From: Prado023 sp963700475
GTDB taxonomy: Bacteria; Actinomycetota; Actinomycetes; S36-B12; CAIYMF01
Assembly: GCA_963700475.1 (NCBI GenBank)
Contig: CAVOXR010000009.1
Location: 1 to 64,000, forward strand
Direction of reading: 5' to 3'
DNA: 64,000 nucleotides
Positions within the stretch are counted from its first letter, which is position 1. Every line of letters starts with the position of its first letter. A model generated the notes under the pieces. It did no database searches and was not told where the DNA came from. It was given only the letters and a program-made list of their open reading frames with translations. Positions 1-11,897 of this stretch are shown one piece after another. Position numbers and translations under genes: made by a program.

Positions 1-612
1 TGGTTGGAGTCAAAAGGAGACAGTCGAACCAGCCGGTGAACCCCGTTTTCGGCTCGCAGGTAACCATACGCGTAATCGCCTTCGAATTCAAGGGTTACTG
101 ATTTGATACCGGCATCATCACCTTCGAGAAAGCTGATCTCACGTACATTATAATTGTTGCGCTCACCCCAGCGGATGTACATACGCATGAGCATTTGTGC
201 CCAATCCTGGCTTTCAGTGCCGCCTGCACCGGAATTGATCTTTAAAATGGCACCCCTCCTGTCTTCGTCATTGCGCAGCATATTGCGGAACTCGAGGTCT
301 TCAATCATCCATAACCGACCGTGGTGCTTATCGATTTCCTCTTCGGTGGCGTCACCTTCCTTATAAAAGTCAAAAATCACCAACAAATCATCCAGCTCTC
401 TGTTGAGCCGTTGGTAATCAGCGGTCCAGCTTTTAAGGGTGGAAATCTCCCTGAGCTTTTTTTCAGCTTCCTTGGGGTCGTTCCAAAAATCCTGTGCCTG
501 TGTTTTCTCTTCTTCTTCTTTGATCAGGGCCAATTTACGATCGATGTCAAAGATACCTCCCCAGGGCAGTGGTACGCTCTGTTAACGCTTTAATTTGTTC
601 AATGGTAACCAT
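1..612 (-). CDS. prfB: Peptide chain release factor 2, C-terminus cut by the window edge
   Basis: RF2 reads UGA and UAA stop codons on the ribosome and triggers release of the peptide. About 200 residues are visible. The start ATG is at 610-612. The first 21 codons end in an in-frame UGA, and the rest is read in the +1 frame. The family signature SGAGGTESQDWAQ lies around bases 200-240. The stop-codon-reading tripeptide SPF, which marks RF2 and not RF1, is at 12-20, within GVHRLVRLSPFD. The GGQ catalytic loop lies beyond base 1. Apart from the programmed shift the frame is open throughout, unlike most neighbouring genes. It is the first of three minus-strand genes here (prmC, recX, prfB), with about 60 bases between it and recX. 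Confidence 0.95.
546..562 (-). promoter_or_regulatory. prfB programmed +1 ribosomal frameshift site
   Basis: On the minus strand the sequence reads GGGGAGG-TAT-CTT-TGA-C. A Shine-Dalgarno-like purine run sits three bases before the slippery CTT, followed by an in-frame UGA and a C. This matches the classic bacterial RF2 autoregulation site: when RF2 is scarce, the slow UGA promotes a +1 shift and full-length RF2 is made. The UGA is codon 22, and the open frame continues without a break after skipping one T. Confidence 0.93.
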
Positions 613-672
613 GTCCTGTAGTATTTAAATAAGGCGACAAATGTAAGAAAAAATATAACGGTAATTCATCCA

Positions 673-1140
673 TTATTCTTCAGTGGTATCCCCGAGAAAT
701 TCCCGCACATATTCCATTTCATAGCCACGTGAGGTACCATACCGGGCCAGTTTTGCCCATATCTCACGGGGATACCTTTAAGCGATTTTCGTTTTTTGTT
801 CAGTTCTTTGCCGATCATACTCCGGTATTCCTCCTTGTTGATCTCAGCAATGGCTTTTTCCACCTCGGTTTTTGACATTCCCTTATGATGCAGCATATAC
901 CTGATCTTTATAATTCCCCAGTGGTCAAAGCGGATTTTGTCTCTTACAAATGCAAGGGCATAACGGTAGTCATCGATGAAGCGTTCTGTCTTCAGCTGAT
1001 CAATTATTCGCGTTTGTACAGGAAGTTCATGCCCCACTTTTTAACAACGTAATAACGTCGGCAGTGCATTTCTCCTGCCTGCTGCATAGCTGCCGGAGTT
1101 TTTCAAGGGCTGCTTCGGGAGATTTTTCAGATGATTCCAT
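673..1140 (-). CDS. recX: RecX, regulator of RecA (frames broken by indels)
   Basis: RecX binds RecA filaments and limits their activity. The reading starts at the ATG at 1138-1140 (MESSEKSPEAALEKL), shifts near 1040, runs through IDQLKTERFIDDYRYALAF and the WGIIKIRYMLHHKGM repeat, shifts again near 770, and ends with REFLGDTTEE and TAA at 673-675. About 155 residues in total, normal for RecX. The breaks near 1040 sit at A and G runs, which fits sequencing error. The three-helix RecX repeats are clear once the frames are joined. It lies about 36 bases downstream of prmC on the same strand. Confidence 0.82.
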
Positions 1141-1176
1141 TATTGGATTATTACTTTATCAATATAGGCAACAATG

Positions 1177-2032
1177 CTACTTCCTCGCTCTCACCATCCT
1201 GGCCTTCCGGTAAGGTCCTTTTTTATTTCAACCCCGTAGAATCCTGCTTTTTTAAGTATTTTAACCATCTCATGTGGGAATGCCTCATTGATCTCGAGGT
1301 ACAACGATCCGCCATCTTTCAGGTATTTTCTGCCAAGCAAGGCAATGTTGCTGTAATATAGCAGCGGGTCATGATCAGGAACGAACAGGGCAATACCGGG
1401 TTCAAAATCCAGCACATTCTGCCGCATAAGGGCTTTTTCCTGCTCTCTCACATAGGGGGGATTGCTCACCATCACCTGGTATTTTGAGGGTAAAACAGCA
1501 TTGCTGTCGAGCATGTCAAAGGTAAAACAATGCACATTGGCCTTGTGTCTCTGTGCATTTATACGGGCAACATCCAGCGCTTCGGGAAGAATGTCACAGG
1601 CCGACACCTGTGCGCCGGGCAAGGACACTGCCAGTGAAACTGCAATGCAGCCGCTGCCGGTACCCAAATCAAGCAATCCCCGCCTGATCCGTTTTCCGAT
1701 TTCAAGATCCAGGCAACCAGTTCCTCGGTTTCCGGACGGGGTATCAGCACACTCCGGTTTACACTGAACGTGAGGCCATAGAACTCCGTATAACCCAGTA
1801 TATATTGAACCGGTTCCCAGGTCTTTAGCCTGTTGAGCAACCGGGTGAACTTTTCTGCGGCAGCCTCGGAAATTGGTTCGCCATTCCTGAGAAAAATGTC
1901 AATTTTGCTGTAATTTAGCACATGTTCGGCGACCAGGAAAAAAATGTGCCGGATTTCTTCATCAGGATAATGGCCTGAAAGTCCGGACTTAAAGTATTGC
2001 TGAATTTCCGAAAGGATAATCGATGATTCCAT
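1177..2032 (-). CDS. prmC: Release factor glutamine methyltransferase PrmC/HemK (two frameshifts)
   Basis: PrmC methylates the glutamine of the GGQ motif in RF1 and RF2, so it acts on the product of prfB just downstream. The N-terminal helical domain runs from MESSIILSEIQQYF through FYGLTFSVNRSVLIPRPETEE. A frameshift near 1680 leads into the SAM-binding motif LDLGTGSGCIAVSLA and the substrate-glutamine loop NPPY (VSNPPYVREQ). A second shift near 1203 restores the usual tail RMVRARK, with TAG at 1177-1179. The joined length of about 285 residues is normal. The start is only 23 bases from the divergent ribD start, so the two probably share a promoter region. Confidence 0.9.
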
Positions 2033-2055
2033 CGGGTAAATTTAAACAAAAGTAC

Positions 2056-3149
2056 ATGACACACGAACCCCTCAGGGAAACATATATGAAACGTTGCCTT
2101 GACCTGGCGGACTCGGGTTGGGGAATACAGCACCCAATCCTATGGTAGGTGCGGTTATTGTGTATAATGATCGTATTATCGGAGAGGGATTTCACCGGAA
2201 ATTCGGCGGTCCCCATGCTGAAGTAAATGCCGTTAATTCGGTTAAGATAAAAGTTCCTGCTGAAACAGTACACTTTATGTAAATCTTGAACCCTGCTCCC
2301 ATACCGGAAAAACACCTCCCTGTGCCGACCTGATCATACAGTTCGGGAATTCCCGGGGTGATCGCGGGTATTACCGATCCCAATCCGCTGGTTGCCGGAA
2401 ATGGTCTTCAAAAAACTGAAGGATGCAGGTGTTAGGGTTCACACAGGAATTCTCGAAGATGAATGCAGGAACTGAACAAACGCTTTATTACTTATCACGC
2501 AGCGAAGCGACCTTATGTTATTCTGAAATGGGCACAAACCAGCGACGGATTTATTGACGTACTTCGGGCTAAGATCCCGGAGTACCAGCAGCCCACATGG
2601 ATATCCAACGAGATATCACGCATGCTGGTTCATAAATGGCGCAGTGAGGAACAGTCCATCCTGGTGGGAACCCAGACTGCCATATGGACAATCCCCGGCT
2701 GAATGTCAGGGAATGGCCGGGAAAATCCCCTTACAGACTGGTGATCGACCGAAATCTGAAGCTTGTCAAAGAAGCTTAACCTGTTCGATAACACAGAGCC
2801 CTACCATTGTTTTTAACGCCTATGGATCTGCAGGAAAATAATACAAATTATGTTTACATTGATTTTGATGGCAATTTTCTGGAAAGACATGCTCGGTATC
2901 TTTATGAAACAGGTATTCAGTCCGTTCTGGTTGAAGGAGGCAAAATGCTGATCGACAGCTTTATCAGGGCAATTTATGGGATGAAGCACGTGTTTTCAAA
3001 GGCAAAAAAATTTCGGAAATGGAGTTCCAGCTCCTTCTATACCAGTGATTCAACCCGAAGAATATCATATCCGAGAAGATATCCTGATGCTTTACCGGAA
3101 TACATTATCTGCAATTAATTTTCAGCCTTTTATTAATGTACCTTCATAA
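2056..3149 (+). CDS. ribD: Bifunctional riboflavin biosynthesis protein RibD (several frameshifts)
   Basis: RibD deaminates the first pyrimidine intermediate of riboflavin synthesis and then reduces its ribose side chain. The N-terminal zinc deaminase domain shows GGPHAEVNAV (zinc His and catalytic Glu) and, near 2290-2330, EPCSHTGKTPPC (zinc Cys pair). The C-terminal reductase domain includes KRPYVILKWAQTSDGF and, near 2930, VLVEGGKMLIDSF. The start chosen is the ATG at 2056 (MTHEPLRETYMKRCLDLADSG). At least four indels break the frame, near 2110, 2275, 2690 and 3040. The joined end is the TAA at 3147-3149. The joined length of about 365 residues fits the family. Confidence 0.88.
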
Positions 3150-3207
3150 ACAAAAATTCCTATATATTCGTATCCTACCTTATAAATCAAAATTATAAAT
3201 TCAGGTT

Positions 3208-5553
3208 ATGAAAACCTCAGCTATATTTCTGCGCTTTCCTTCTTTTTATGGGATTTGCCATGGACGCTTCATGCACAGAATGCCCGGCAGATATTATAAA
3301 ACCGGACTTACTTTTGTTGAAGCAGGAAACCATAAGGATGCCATTGATCAGTTTACCAAAGCCATTGATATTGATCCCGAATATGCCCAGGCCTATGTTG
3401 AAAGATCGCATCGTATGAAGCAATGGGAGATCTGCAGAATGCAGCTGATGACCTGAAACGTGCGCTGACTTTTGAACAAAAAGATCCGGAACTTTATTAT
3501 GATGCGGCCCGTATCAATTTTACCTTGGCAATTCCATGATGCCCTGGAACTCATCAATAAAAGTATTTCACTTGAATAAGAAATCGGAAACCGCTTAAGG
3601 TTGCTTTCGCGTATTCAAATGGCACTGGAGGATTATTCCAATTCACTGGTTTCGATAAACAAAGCCATCGAAATTAAAGGACAATCGCGGAAAACTACTT
3701 TCTACAGGGGGCAGCTATCAGAAAAAATGAAAAATTACAATCAGGCAGAAACTGATTATAAGGCCGCCATTACAAAGAAAGTCATATACCGAAGCACTGC
3801 TCGCCCTGGCATCCTTACGGCTTATGCTGAACAAGCCGCAGAAGCCATGGAAAGTTGTAATATTGTCCTGGCAAAAGAGCCGAGCAACAAGAAGCCTTTT
3901 ATTCGAAGCCGGATTTATGCTAAACTTACCGAGTACCCTAATGCCATTGACGATCTGTCGAAAATTCTGTATAACAATCCCGATGATAAGGAAATGTTCG
4001 TGATCAGGGGAAACTATTACCAGGAATTTACCCAGCATCAGCAGGCAATTAACGATTTTTCAAAGGCCCTGCTTCTCGACCCGAAATATTCCGAAGCCAT
4101 TTACAAAAGAGCTTATTCCTATGAACAGATAGGCGATTTTAAATCGGCCATAAAAGATTACGAAACGCTACCGCCTTTCTCAGATGATCTGGTTGCACAG
4201 CAACATCTGAATCAATGCCCGTAAGCGCTTATTTGAATTGAACCGCGGAATCAAATGCTCCCAGGGTTGCCTGTATCAGAACCCGCGGTCTTTAATGATT
4301 CAACCCTGAAAATTGCCAGAAACAAAAATACATTTGCCATTCGTGGGAAAAATTACCGATCAGAGTGAAATCGGACAGGTCACCATCAACAAAAAGCCGG
4401 CTAACTTTTTTAGAATCGGTGAAAATTATGAGTTTACCGCTGATATCGATATTTCCGTAACTGATATGATCTCTGTGCAGGTACAGGATGTATATGACAA
4501 TATTAAAACCAAACATTACAGTATTTCCCGCACCGAAATTGATCCGCCGGTAGTTTCAATTCTGGCTCCCTATGCTTCCGATAATGGTGAGATTTACCTG
4601 GATACCGATAATGCAAGCCTTTATATTGAAGGAATTATTCAGGATGAAAGCAATATCAAATCAATTCTGATTGACGGTGTGGCTGCAAGTTTTACGCTGG
4701 ACGATCTGAATCCGAGGTTTACAGCTACCATCAATGTTGCCAACAAAAATAAATTCAACGTTACGGCATCGATACTTACGGTAATGATACCACGGTAACC
4801 TTTGTACTGAACCGCGAAGGTGTTTCGCTGCTTGAGGCAAATCCGATGGGCCGCACCTGGGTTGTTTTTATTGAAAATTCGAATTACGAAACCTTCCCCA
4901 GTCTCGATGGACCGTCCAAGGATGTTACCCTGATGCGTTCGGCACTTGCCCGTTATGATATTCATAAGATCATCCATAAGCAGGACATGACCAAAAAGGA
5001 AATGGAACGATTTTTTTCAATTGAACTCAGGGATTTGTTACGAAGCAATAAGGTAAATGCCTTGCTTATATGGTATGCCGGTCACGGTAAATTCTATAAT
5101 GAAACCGGATACTGGATCCCGGTGGATGCCAAGCGCGATGATGAATTCACCTATTATAACCTGAATGCCCTGAGGGCTTCACTGCAATCTATTCCGGCAT
5201 ATGTTACCCATAACCTGGTGATCACCGATGCCTGTGAATCGGGTCCGACCTTTTATCAGGCCATGCGTGATACACCTAAGGAAAGAAACTGTAACGACTG
5301 GGAAGCTGTGAAATTCAAATCGTCACAGGTATTTTCTTCTGCCGGATATGAACTGGCGGTGGACAATTCACAGTTCACAAAAACCTTTGCCAATACCCTG
5401 GCCAACAATCCCAATGCCTGTCTGCCCATTGAATCTATTGTGAATAAGGTCACCATGGCAGTCACGCAAAGCAACCAGCAAAAACCAAAATTCGGTAAGA
5501 TCGCGGGTCTTGAAGATGAAGACGGTACCTTCTTTTTCATGTCGAAAAAATAA
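3208..5553 (+). CDS. Secreted TPR protein with C-terminal caspase-like (C14) peptidase domain, frameshifted
   Basis: The pieces join into one protein of about 780 residues. An N-terminal hydrophobic segment (probable signal peptide, about 3208-3285) is followed by tandem tetratricopeptide repeats to about 4225, for example DAIDQFTKAIDIDPEYAQAY and QQAINDFSKALLLDPKYSEA. One or two Ig-like beta domains follow (4313-4800), then a caspase-fold domain (4846-5553). The catalytic dyad is visible: His in WYAGHGKF (codon at 5083) and Cys in TDACESG (codon at 5233). Frames break near 3260, 3415, 3590, 3785, 3900, 4225 and 4765. Family knowledge: C14 enzymes are cysteine proteases, often regulatory, and TPRs bind partners. 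The target is unknown. The stop lies within 10 bases of the next gene, which suggests one operon with the phosphatase sensor. Confidence 0.8.
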
Positions 5554-5560
5554 GGTTAAG

Positions 5561-8500
5561 GTGCCGCTATTCCCAGCAACCATCGGCAAACCGCTTCCCC
5601 GGAAAACAGCATTGTGGCCCGTGGCCTTATGGATATGCCTGCTGGCAATATGCATTGGGGTTCCCCTGCAAGCACAAACTTTCTTTTTTGATAATTACAG
5701 CATCAAACAGGGATTTGAATCCAAGGTGTATGCTGTTGTCCAGGACAGAAACCTGTATGTATGGCTGGGAACACAATCAGGTGTGTCGAAGTTTGACGGC
5801 ACTACCTTTGTGCCTTATTCAGTTGATGACGGACTGGCCGAAGGCAGTGTTAGGGTTCTGTTTATCGACAAGCATAAGGCATTATGGATAGGGCACGAGG
5901 GAGGAGAGGCATCACACGCTATAATGGTGTAAGCTTCGAGCGTATTGTGCTGAAGGATTCCCTCATCAGGTCGAACATTACCTCCATTGTGCAGGATAAG
6001 GATGACCAGTTATGGATAACAACAGCATCCGACGGGGCTGTGATGATAAAAAACCCAACCGATCGGGTTGCTTTTCTTGAATATACCCACTACCTGAAAG
6101 GGAAAAGTCTGGGCGATAAGGTATTCAATAGTCTGGTAACCACAAACGGAGAACTGTATTTCATTACTGATGTTGGAATCAGAAAATACAACAAAAACGA
6201 CAGTTCTTTTGAAAGCTTTATTCCCAGGGGGATGTCAACGTATTTCAATCCCACCGTTATGTTCGAAGACTCACACAGTAACCTTTGGTTTGGCACTTAT
6301 AACGGAGGTTTGGCAAAGCTCAACCTCCAACACCAGGTATTTCAGGACTATAGTACAAAAAACGGACTGGCTTCGAACTGGGTAACTTCCATCACTGAAG
6401 ACCGTGCAGGTAATATCTGGGTAGGTCATTGGAAAGACAACAGCAATGTTGGCGGTATTAGCCGGATTGACCTTAACGGTAAAATTACCGTGTTTACCAC
6501 CGCGAATGGTTTGCATGACGATCACATCTGGTGCATCAGCGAGGATGCCGAGGGTAATTTGCTGATCGGCACTACAGAACAGGGACTGGATATATTCAAG
6601 GATGAACGGTTCGTAAGTTTCAGCAAGCAGGACGGGTTGCTACATAACCAGGTTAATGCCATTGAAGGTACCGGGGAAGAAATATGGTTTGGCACCGACG
6701 AGGGCATTACCGTGTATAAGGGTGATGGAATTAAGCCTGTTTACAGCCATTATAACGAATCGAACAACTTATTCAGCAACCAAATCAAGTTTCTTCGGCA
6801 GGGATAAAAAGAACAATATATGGATCGGTTCCGCCGATCAGGGAATCATGTTGTATCATTACGGGCGAAAGCAATTATTCTCCCAGCGACAGATAAACGA
6901 ATGGATCCACCAGGACATTACCGCCCTTGAAATTGGCGGAGAAGGCCATTTATGGATCGGCACCATGGACGGGCTGGTGGAGTATGATATAATTCACGAC
7001 CGTTATGTGGCCACACATTCCCAAACCTCAGGTCTTGCCGGAAACCAAATTACCGCCTTGTATACCGACTCAAGGGGCGATCTCTGGATTGGTTCGGAAG
7101 AAAAGAACGGACTTACGCGCTTTCATCAGGGCCGGTTTACCACAGTGAAAGAATTTCAGGACGTCGCACCTACGTGCATTGTCGAAGACAAGGATCACCA
7201 CATATGGATAGGTACGAAATTAAGGGGTGTTATGCAGCTCGAGGGTGATTCGGTAAAGACATACGGCATCGGTGATGGCCTGCTGGCCAACCTCATTAAC
7301 CTGCTGGTTTGCGATGTCCAGAACAATATTTACGCAGGCACCAACTATGGTTTAAACAAGATTGACCAGCAACATAGCAGGGTATATTCCTATACCCGCC
7401 AGGTTGGTTTCACAGGAGTGGAAACCAACACCAATGCATGGTGGCTTGACAGCCAACGTTATTTATGGATAGGTACGGCAGATGGCGCGATAAGGTGTAA
7501 CCTCGACCTGCTTTCACGGGTCGATACGGCTGCTGCGCCCGTGGTACAGATCAAGGAGATGCTGGTGAAAGGACAACCGGTAAAGAAAATGGTTCAGGGC
7601 ATGCGTTTATCAAGCAATGAAAACGATATTTCCTTTCAATATATCAGCATATCACTCAGGAATCCCGGAGGAATTCTTTACCAGGTAAGGCTTAGTGGAT
7701 CGGATGATGACTGGACCGACATGAAAAACGAAACCTCCATATCGTTTAATAAGTTGCCTCCCGGGAGGTACAATTTTGAAGTAAGGGCGAAGAATGATCA
7801 GGGCGTGTGGTCGGTGAATCCTGCCGTATTTCAGTTCAGAATCCTTGCCCCTCCTTATAAAAGGGGGTATTTTATCATCACGGTAATTTGCATTATACTT
7901 GCCTCCATTGCAGCCTACATAAAAATCCGCGAAAGGACCCTTGTACAGGAGAAAAAGATCCTGGAAGAGAAGGTTGAAGAACGCACCCATGAATTGTCGG
8001 CCGCTAATGAAGAGCTATCGATGAGAAACCGCGACATCACCGACAGCATAACCTATGCCAAGCGGATACAGTTTGCCATTCTTCCTCCGGATATACCCTT
8101 TGACAAAACCTTTATTTTCTTCAAGCCCAAGGATATTGTGAGCGGTGATTTCTACTGGCTGAATTCCGCCGGGGGCAAAGAGTTTATGGCAGCCGTGGAT
8201 TGCACCGGACATGGTGTACCGGGTGCCTTTATGTCGTTTATCGGTTTCACGTCGCTTAATAAAATCATCATTGAACAGGGTGTTTACACCCCTTCAGCCA
8301 TTCTCAATCACCTAAACGAAGAAGTAGCCACAACCCTTCATCAGAAGGGCGAAGATATTGTTAATGACGGCATGGATATAGCGCTTATCTGCTATTCTCC
8401 TGAAACAGGCCTGCTGGAATACGCCGGGGCATTTAACCCGCTCATTCTGGTGAGAAACGGTGAATTGATGGAAACCAAAGCCGACCGGTTTGCCATTGGG

Positions 8501-8794
8501 CGTGCCACCGGTCGCGAAAAAACCTTTACCAATCATGCAATTCAGCTTGAAGAAGGAGATTCGGTTTACCTTTATTCAGATGGTTATGCTGATCAGTTTG
8601 GCGGTGCCGAAGGAAAAAAATACAAAACCGCGACACTGAAGGAATTGCTGGTGAAAATCAGTCAGGAAGATATTGACAGGCAACAGAAAATCCTTGAAAA
8701 AGCTTTTAGCGAATGGAAAGGCAGCCAGGATCAGGTGGATGATGTATTGGTCATCGGCCGCAGGTTTTACCCGGCTTTAAGCACCACACGGTGA
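5561..8794 (+). CDS. Beta-propeller sensor with Y_Y_Y domain, one membrane helix and SpoIIE-type phosphatase
   Basis: A protein of about 1,075 residues. A signal peptide is followed by roughly ten Reg_prop propeller repeats of the type 'D..G.LWIGT..GL..Y' (5690-7500), a Y_Y_Y domain (YQVRLSGSDDDW, around 7680-7840), a transmembrane helix (GYFIITVICIILASIAAYI), a short coiled coil, and a cytoplasmic PP2C-like SpoIIE phosphatase domain with SGDFYWL, DCTGHGVPGAFMS and YSDGYADQFGG. By analogy with hybrid two-component sensors, the propeller probably senses an outside ligand, and the output is Ser/Thr dephosphorylation rather than His phosphorylation. The GTG at 5561 is the preferred start; an ATG at 5510 overlaps the caspase gene. 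Indels near 5905 and 6800 break the frame. The 3' end overlaps the convergent dxs by about 28 bases. Confidence 0.85.
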
Positions 8795-10704
8795 CCTGTC
8801 AATGATTTGATGGCGAGGTAAATGCTTTCAGGATCAAAGCCACATTCCTTGTACAATTCCTGCTGCGTGCCATGATCAACGAATGTATCCTGTACGCCAA
8901 GGCGTTTCACCTGAGCCTGATAGCCATGATCGCTCATAAACTCAATTACCGCACTGCCAAACCCGCCGGCCAGTATGCCGTCCTCAACAACCAGAACCTG
9001 TTTGAAGTTCCTGAATATGGCATGCAGGCAATCTTCATCAATGGGCTTTACAAACCGCATATCCCAATGTTCCACCTCTATGTTCTCAGCATCGAGTCTC
9101 TCAATGGCATCATTAGCCAAATTACCGGCCACGCCAAGGGTAAGCACGGCAATATCTTTACCTGGCCTTACCATGCGTGCCTTGCCAATCGCAATTTCCC
9201 TGAACGGCTTGCGCCAGTCGGTTAACCGGCCCCTCCCCCGTGGATAACGGATGGCAAAGGGTCCGCGGTTTTCCATCTGGGCAGTATACATCAGGTTTCT
9301 TAAATCCCCTTCGTCCATTGGTGCACTAATGATCATATTAGGAATACTGCGCAGGTAGGCGATATCGAAGATACCTTGGTGTGTTGCCCCGTCGGCGCCG
9401 ACAATTCCCCCGCGATCGATACAGAATACCACGGGCAGCTTTTGAAGGGCAACATCATGAATGATCTGATCGTAGGCGCGTTGCAGGAACGAAGAATAGA
9501 TATTACAATAGGGAATCATTCCCTGGGCAGCCAGTCCCGCGGAGAAAGTAACCGCATGCTGTTCAGCAATTCCAACATCAAAAGCCCTGTTGGGCATTTC
9601 ATCCATGAGTATTTTCATGGAACAACCCGATGTCATGGCCGGGGTGATACCCACAATTTTATCGTTGTTGCGTGCCAGTTCGAGCAGTGTTATTCCAAAC
9701 ACGTCCTGATATAAAGGTGGTTCAGATTCATCTCCGGCTGTTGAAACCAGTTCGCCGGTTTCACGGTCGAATTTTCCGGGAGCATGGTACACCGTCTGGT
9801 TCATCTCGGCCAGTGGAAAACCCTTGCCCTTTACGGTAAGCAGATGCAATAGCTTTGGCCCGGGTATATGTTTCATGTCTTGCAGCAATTCAGTCAGATG
9901 AATCACGTCGTGCCCGTCAACCGGACCAAAATAGCGAAATTTAAGTGCTTCAAAAAGATTGCTCTGGTGAAGGAGAACCGATTTTAGACCGTTTTCCAGC
10001 TTTTGCGCATATTCACGTGCATGGGGCGCAATTTTATTGATTTTGCCGAACAAATGCCACAGGTCGTGCTTCATACTTTGTTATAGGTTCGTGATGTGGT
10101 GATGTCGGTAAGGTATTCCTTCAGCGCCCCGGTATTGGCATCAATGGCAATATTGTTATCATTCAGGATCACCAGCAGGTCGGTATTTTCCATTCCTGCA
10201 TTATTCAGTCCCTCAAAGGCCAGTCCGCCCGTCAGTGAACCGTCACCAATGATGGCAACAACATTTCTTTTTATCCCCTGTATCCTGTCGGCCACTGCCA
10301 TTCCCAAGTGCGGCTGAAATGGATGTGGAAGAATGACCCGTGCCAAAAGCATCGTATTCACTTTCACTCATGCGCGGAAATCCGCTGATTCCTTTGTATT
10401 TTCTGTTGGTATGAAAAACCTCTCGACGGCCGGTAAGTATCTTATGTCCATAGGCCTGGTGACCAACATCCCAGATCAGGGCATCGTGCGGGGTGTTGTA
10501 TACATAATGAAGGGAAACCGTAAGTTCAATGACACCAAGGCTGGCCCCCAGGTGCCCCGGATTGGATGAACACTCATCAATGATAAACTGACGCAGCTCA
10601 TCGCAAACCTGTGGCAGCTGTTCTTTTTCAAGTTTCCTAAGGTCGGCAGGATAAATGATCTGATCAAGCAGTCGTGTATTTTCCCTATGGTTATCCATCT
10701 TCAC
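8767..10704 (-). CDS. dxs: 1-deoxy-D-xylulose-5-phosphate synthase (frameshifted)
   Basis: Dxs condenses pyruvate and glyceraldehyde 3-phosphate in the first step of the non-mevalonate isoprenoid pathway, using thiamine diphosphate. Visible motifs: LIWDVGHQAYGHKILTGRR, FGTGHSSTSIS, the thiamine diphosphate motif IIGDGSLTGGLAFEGLNNAG, YFGPVDGHD, and in the pyrimidine-binding domain DVGIAEQHAVTFSAGLA, then DRGGIVGADGATHQG. The joined length of about 645 residues matches the family. Frames break near 10,330 and 10,070. The start is ATG 10,704 (MKMDNHRE) or six bases further in. An essential gene broken twice points to read errors, not decay. Confidence 0.93.
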
Positions 10705-10902
10705 CCGAATATCAGCCTGACAAACGTGCCTCAGTAATAAAGTTGGTTATCAAGAATGCAAAGTTAATAATTAATTGCTTATTTCACTTGAATATATTGC
10801 GGGGTAGTAATTTCGGGGGCTGACATTTTACAGGTCAGGCTTTGGCTCCGTGCAGCCTGGCATTCATTTTCACCGTATGGCAACACCTTATTTATAGAAA
10901 TC

Positions 10903-11896
10903 ATGAAAAACATCTCCTGTTATCCCTGATCACCTTATTCTTCAGCGCCTGTGTACCCCCAACCCGGTTTAAGGCCCTGCAATCGGAAACCCTTACATGC
11001 CAGGAAGAAAGAGATTTGTTGAAAGCTGAAATGGAACAGCTTGCCGTTGAAATGAAAGAAGGAAAGGCGCAAGCTGGCAACCGGGCTGAAATGAACCTGG
11101 AGAAGGCCGGTCGGGATACAGTAAAGTGGAAGGAAGAAGTACCCGGCTTAATCAGCAAAACTATCAGCTGACCAAGGATTACAGTGATCTTCAGGAGGCC
11201 CAGCAAGCCCTCATGAAGGGAAGTGAGGAAGAAATCAGGCGACTGATGGATGAATTACAGGTTTCGCAGAAAGATCTGCAGAAGCGGGAAGCGATCTCAA
11301 TAAACTTTCCGCTGATGTTACGGCCCGAAAGGATGAACTCGACAAGATTCAGCGTGGAACTGGATCAGCGGAATGCCCGCTTGACCGAACTGGAACATCT
11401 TCTGCAGGAACAACAGACCATGCTTAACATTACGCAAAAGGTCTCCGATGCACTGCTGGGATTTGAGAACCAGGGGTTAACCGTTACCCAGAAGAACGGG
11501 AAGGTATATGTATCGCTCGATGAGAAGCTCCTGTTCAAAAGCGGCAGTACGGTGGTTGACCCTAAAGGTGTTTCAGCCCTGAAAAACCTGGCCGGTGTGC
11601 TGGAACAAAATCCGGATATCAATGTTATGATCGAAGGGCATACCGATGATGTTCCGGTAATAAGCGGCTCGACCTATAAGGATAATTGGGATTTGAGCGC
11701 GTTAAGGGCCACATCCATTGTAAGAATTCTGCTTGAAGGCTCATCGATAAATCCGCAGCGGCTTACCACTGCCGGACGAAGCCAGTATCTGCCGGTGGAA
11801 ATTGCGAAAACTGCAGAAGCAAGGCAGAAAAACCGGCGAACGGAGATCATTCTGTCGCCAAAGCTGGATGAATTGTATAAATTGGTGGGAAATTAG
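10903..11896 (+). CDS. OmpA-family lipoprotein with coiled coil (frameshifted)
   Basis: Probable outer-membrane, peptidoglycan-binding lipoprotein of about 330 residues. The signal peptide ends in a lipobox (LITLFFSAC, Cys near 10,950). A long charged coiled coil follows (LLKAEMEQLAVEMKEG and on to about 11,420), then an OmpA/MotB domain with LLFKSGSTVV, MIEGHTDDVPV, WDLSALRATSIVRIL and the closing NRRTEIILSP. In this family the NRRTEI arginine and HTDDVP aspartate contact diaminopimelate in peptidoglycan. Indels near 10,925, 11,135 and 11,290 break the frame. The upstream gap 10,705-10,902 is AT-rich and holds no gene I can see. It converges on frr. Confidence 0.82.
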
Positions 11897-11897
11897 C

